Assembly (NCBI RefSeq): GCF_029277445.1
Contig: NZ_CP119568.1
Coordinates: 1 to 64,000 of the forward strand
Direction: 5' to 3'
Source of the DNA: Pararhizobium qamdonense
GTDB lineage: Bacteria; Pseudomonadota; Alphaproteobacteria; Rhizobiales; Rhizobiaceae
DNA length: 64,000 nt
The notes beneath the pieces were generated by a model. It was not told where the DNA came from. It worked only from the letters and a program-made list of their open reading frames with translations, and ran no database searches. Shown piece by piece: positions 62,491 to 64,000 of this stretch. Numbering within the stretch: position 1 is the stretch's first letter; each line of letters begins with the position of its first letter. The translations under genes and the position numbers were made by a program.

Positions 62491-63417
62491 ATGTTCATGA
62501 GAGTCGACCAGCTGCAGGCTTCCCTGCCAGCTCCAAATCGTGCAGACCCCAACGCAGCCGCCGCCCTGCAGGAACTCCTCGGCGGAAAGTACGGCGAGAT
62601 GTCCACTCTCGGGAACTACATGTTCCAGAGTTTCAACTTTCGGTCCAAGGAAAAGCTGAAGCCATTCTATTCCTTGGTTGCCAGCATCACCGCCGAGGAA
62701 CTCGGCCACGTAGAGCTTGTCAGCGCGGGCGTTGCTATGCTCAACAACGGTCCTGACAAGAAGGACGGAGACATGGGCGACGGCGGGGATATCTCCGACG
62801 CGCCCTGGGAAGGGATGAAGGATATCCGGCTAGCTGCGGCATTCCTGTCCGGCGCGGGCGGGGCGCAACCCGTCAATAGTAACGGGGTGTCGTGGAACAA
62901 TGACTTCATCACGACGACGGGCAATGTCGTCATCGACCTGCTGCACAACTTCCATCTCGAATGCGGCGCGCGTCTTCACAAACTCCGTGTCTACGAAACT
63001 CTTTCCGATCCGACGGGTCGCGAGGTCTGCGGATATCTACTCGTGCGCGGCTCTGTACATGCGCATGCCTATGCTCTGGCGCTCGAGAAAATCACTGGCG
63101 TCGACGTGAGGAAGTTTCTGCCGACACCAAACATTCCGCTCGACAAGATTCCGGAATGCCAGAAATACCTGGATGAGGGCTCCCACCGCAGGCTCTACAC
63201 GTTCAGCCCGAACGACTACAAGGAGATGTCGGGTATCTGGGGCAACGGCGAGGTAGCATTGCCGACCGACCCGCCAGGCGAACTGGAAGTCGTAGACGGC
63301 ATGCCGGAAGGCGGAAAAATCGAGCAGCTTGTCGGCGTTCCGTCGGCGTTCACGCCGGACTACGCGCCGGAAGAGATGTTCGAGATAGCAGAAAAACTTT
63401 ACAAGGCGTCGAGATAA
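62491..63417 (+). CDS. Manganese catalase
   Basis: This 308-residue non-haem di-manganese enzyme decomposes hydrogen peroxide. Motifs: FMRVDQLQASLPAPNRADPN, ELLGGKYGEMSTLGNYMFQS with a ligand Glu, SITAEELGHVELVSAGVAML (EExxH-type second ligand set), VVIDLLHNFHLECGARLHKL (Glu and His ligands) and RGSVHAHAYALALEKITGVD. The C-terminal half (DYKEMSGIWGNGEVALPTDP) is typical. ATG 62491 is preferred over 62485. It has its own EcfG-like promoter and a hairpin after the stop. Confidence 0.95.
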   Translation: MFMRVDQLQASLPAPNRADPNAAAALQELLGGKYGEMSTLGNYMFQSFNFRSKEKLKPFYSLVASITAEELGHVELVSAGVAMLNNGPDKKDGDMGDGGDISDAPWEGMKDIRLAAAFLSGAGGAQPVNSNGVSWNNDFITTTGNVVIDLLHNFHLECGARLHKLRVYETLSDPTGREVCGYLLVRGSVHAHAYALALEKITGVDVRKFLPTPNIPLDKIPECQKYLDEGSHRRLYTFSPNDYKEMSGIWGNGEVALPTDPPGELEVVDGMPEGGKIEQLVGVPSAFTPDYAPEEMFEIAEKLYKASR

Positions 63418-63422
63418 TCCGA

Positions 63423-63448
63423 GCTTCGGGGGCTTTGGTCCCCGAAGC
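63423..63448 (+). terminator. Hairpin after manganese catalase
   Basis: GCTTCGGGG and CCCCGAAGC form a perfect 9-bp stem with an 8-base loop, six bases after the stop. It is followed by CCTTCTC, a weak T tract. Confidence 0.65.
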
Positions 63449-63499
63449 CCTTCTCAACAGGAGCGGCGCGGGGTCCAGTGCGTCTCCGCACGCGGACAG

Positions 63500-63724
63500 G
63501 GGAGCGATCAGGATATAGCCACACGCCTGATGACGGGTATCTTCTTGAATGTCACGGGCCGCAAGCAGGCTGAAGAAGGACACGAGCTCTTGGCAGGAGA
63601 AATGAGCCACAGGGTGAAGAATCTGCTCGCCATCGCTACGGAATTTACTCAGTTGACATCGCGGTCTTCGAGTTCGATCGCGGATATGACCACCCAGCTC
63701 ACTCAGCGACTGACAGCTTCCTAA
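63500..63724 (+). pseudogene. HWE-type sensor kinase fragment
   Basis: The frame reads TGIFLNVTGRKQAEEGHELL, AGEMSHRVKNLLAIATEFTQ, LTSRSSSSIADMTTQLTQRL. This is the PAS-end linker and the phospho-acceptor His region (MSHRVKNLLA) of HWE/HisKA_2 histidine kinases. It stops at 63724 without the ATP-binding domain, and there is no PAS domain upstream. It is a small piece of a kinase gene. Confidence 0.8.
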
Positions 63725-64000
63725 CGATCTCACGACCTCAGAGGCGGTCATTACAAGGAAAACGCAACACCTGCCAAATGACCCGCCCGTTCCACGAATA
63801 GGCGTTATCCCACGAAGTAAGTCTTTTCAGACGCTTTAAGCTATGTGACCAACCAGTCGCCGGTTCGACTCATATCAAGGCGCCTGGGATTGATGAGGCG
63901 GGCCAGTGGTTCGAAATCAAATCGTGTTGGGGGCAGATGACGGCGGTGAGTTATTCCGGCATTGTCCTTTCCCATGTTCCGCCAGTCCACGCTCTCCCCC
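63725..64000. other. No gene seen
   Basis: No supported frame, repeat or RNA was recognised in the last 276 bases. Confidence 0.4.

Overview
The window looks like an accessory region (plasmid, chromid or genomic island) of a Rhizobiaceae member (Rhizobium/Agrobacterium/Sinorhizobium group). The support is moderately GC-rich DNA, duplicated YciE/DUF892 proteins, DUF6894 and DUF2382 proteins, a PhnA-like membrane protein, UgpC- and PotABCD-type ABC systems, HWE kinase and IS66 relics, and repeated GGAAC-N18/19-TT sequences resembling alphaproteobacterial EcfG/RpoE2 (general stress sigma) promoters.

Layout. (1) 1-7 kb, mostly minus strand: small stress-type genes (DUF6766, DUF6894, YidB-like, YciE, PhnA-like, DUF2382), several broken by single frameshifts. 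(2) 7-16 kb: scrambled mobile-type DNA with an IS66 relic, a ParDE module, a large tyrosine recombinase split by a frameshift, a DinJ antitoxin with a frameshifted RelE-type toxin, and truncated LysR and AraC genes. (3) 16-21 kb: SDR/HxlR pair, a glucoamylase-like protein, an accessory glucose-6-phosphate dehydrogenase and a small lipoprotein. (4) 21-32 kb: an intact sugar island with an AraC regulator, a GH4 alpha-galactosidase, and an eight-gene plus-strand operon (DeoR regulator, BadF-type kinase, ABC binding protein, two permeases, AgaS-like SIS protein, GatZ/KbaZ protein, ABC ATPase). The genes suggest uptake and catabolism of a galactose-type amino sugar or alpha-galactoside through tagatose-6-phosphate. 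(5) 32-36.9 kb: a decayed second copy of the RelE-type toxin, small genes, an HD-domain protein, an L,D-transpeptidase and a cyclase relic. (6) 37-48 kb: transketolase, small stress-type proteins, a FAD/NAD(P)-binding protein, a DUF2156/flavin monooxygenase divergent pair, a PHB-depolymerase-like esterase and a second YciE. (7) 48-54 kb: PotABCD-like ABC operon plus SDR, divergent from a LuxR-type regulator. (8) 54-58 kb: NTP_transf_8 nucleotidyltransferase behind a perfect inverted repeat, HNH protein and unknowns. (9) 58-63.8 kb: CspA, DUF6894, Crp/Fnr regulator, a second FAD/NAD(P)-binding protein, manganese catalase and a truncated HWE kinase.

The most coherent signal is a stress regulon: nine GGAAC-N18/19-TT elements, eight of them 19-46 bp upstream of starts that I had chosen from other evidence. 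Downstream genes encode transketolase, manganese catalase, a FAD/NAD(P)-binding protein, the PhnA-like protein, DUF2382, DUF983, a hydrophilic protein and a lipoprotein. The second signal is an unusual number of single frameshifts in otherwise recognisable genes, which is either pseudogene accumulation or indel errors in the assembly. All identifications rest on reading the sequence; no database search was possible.
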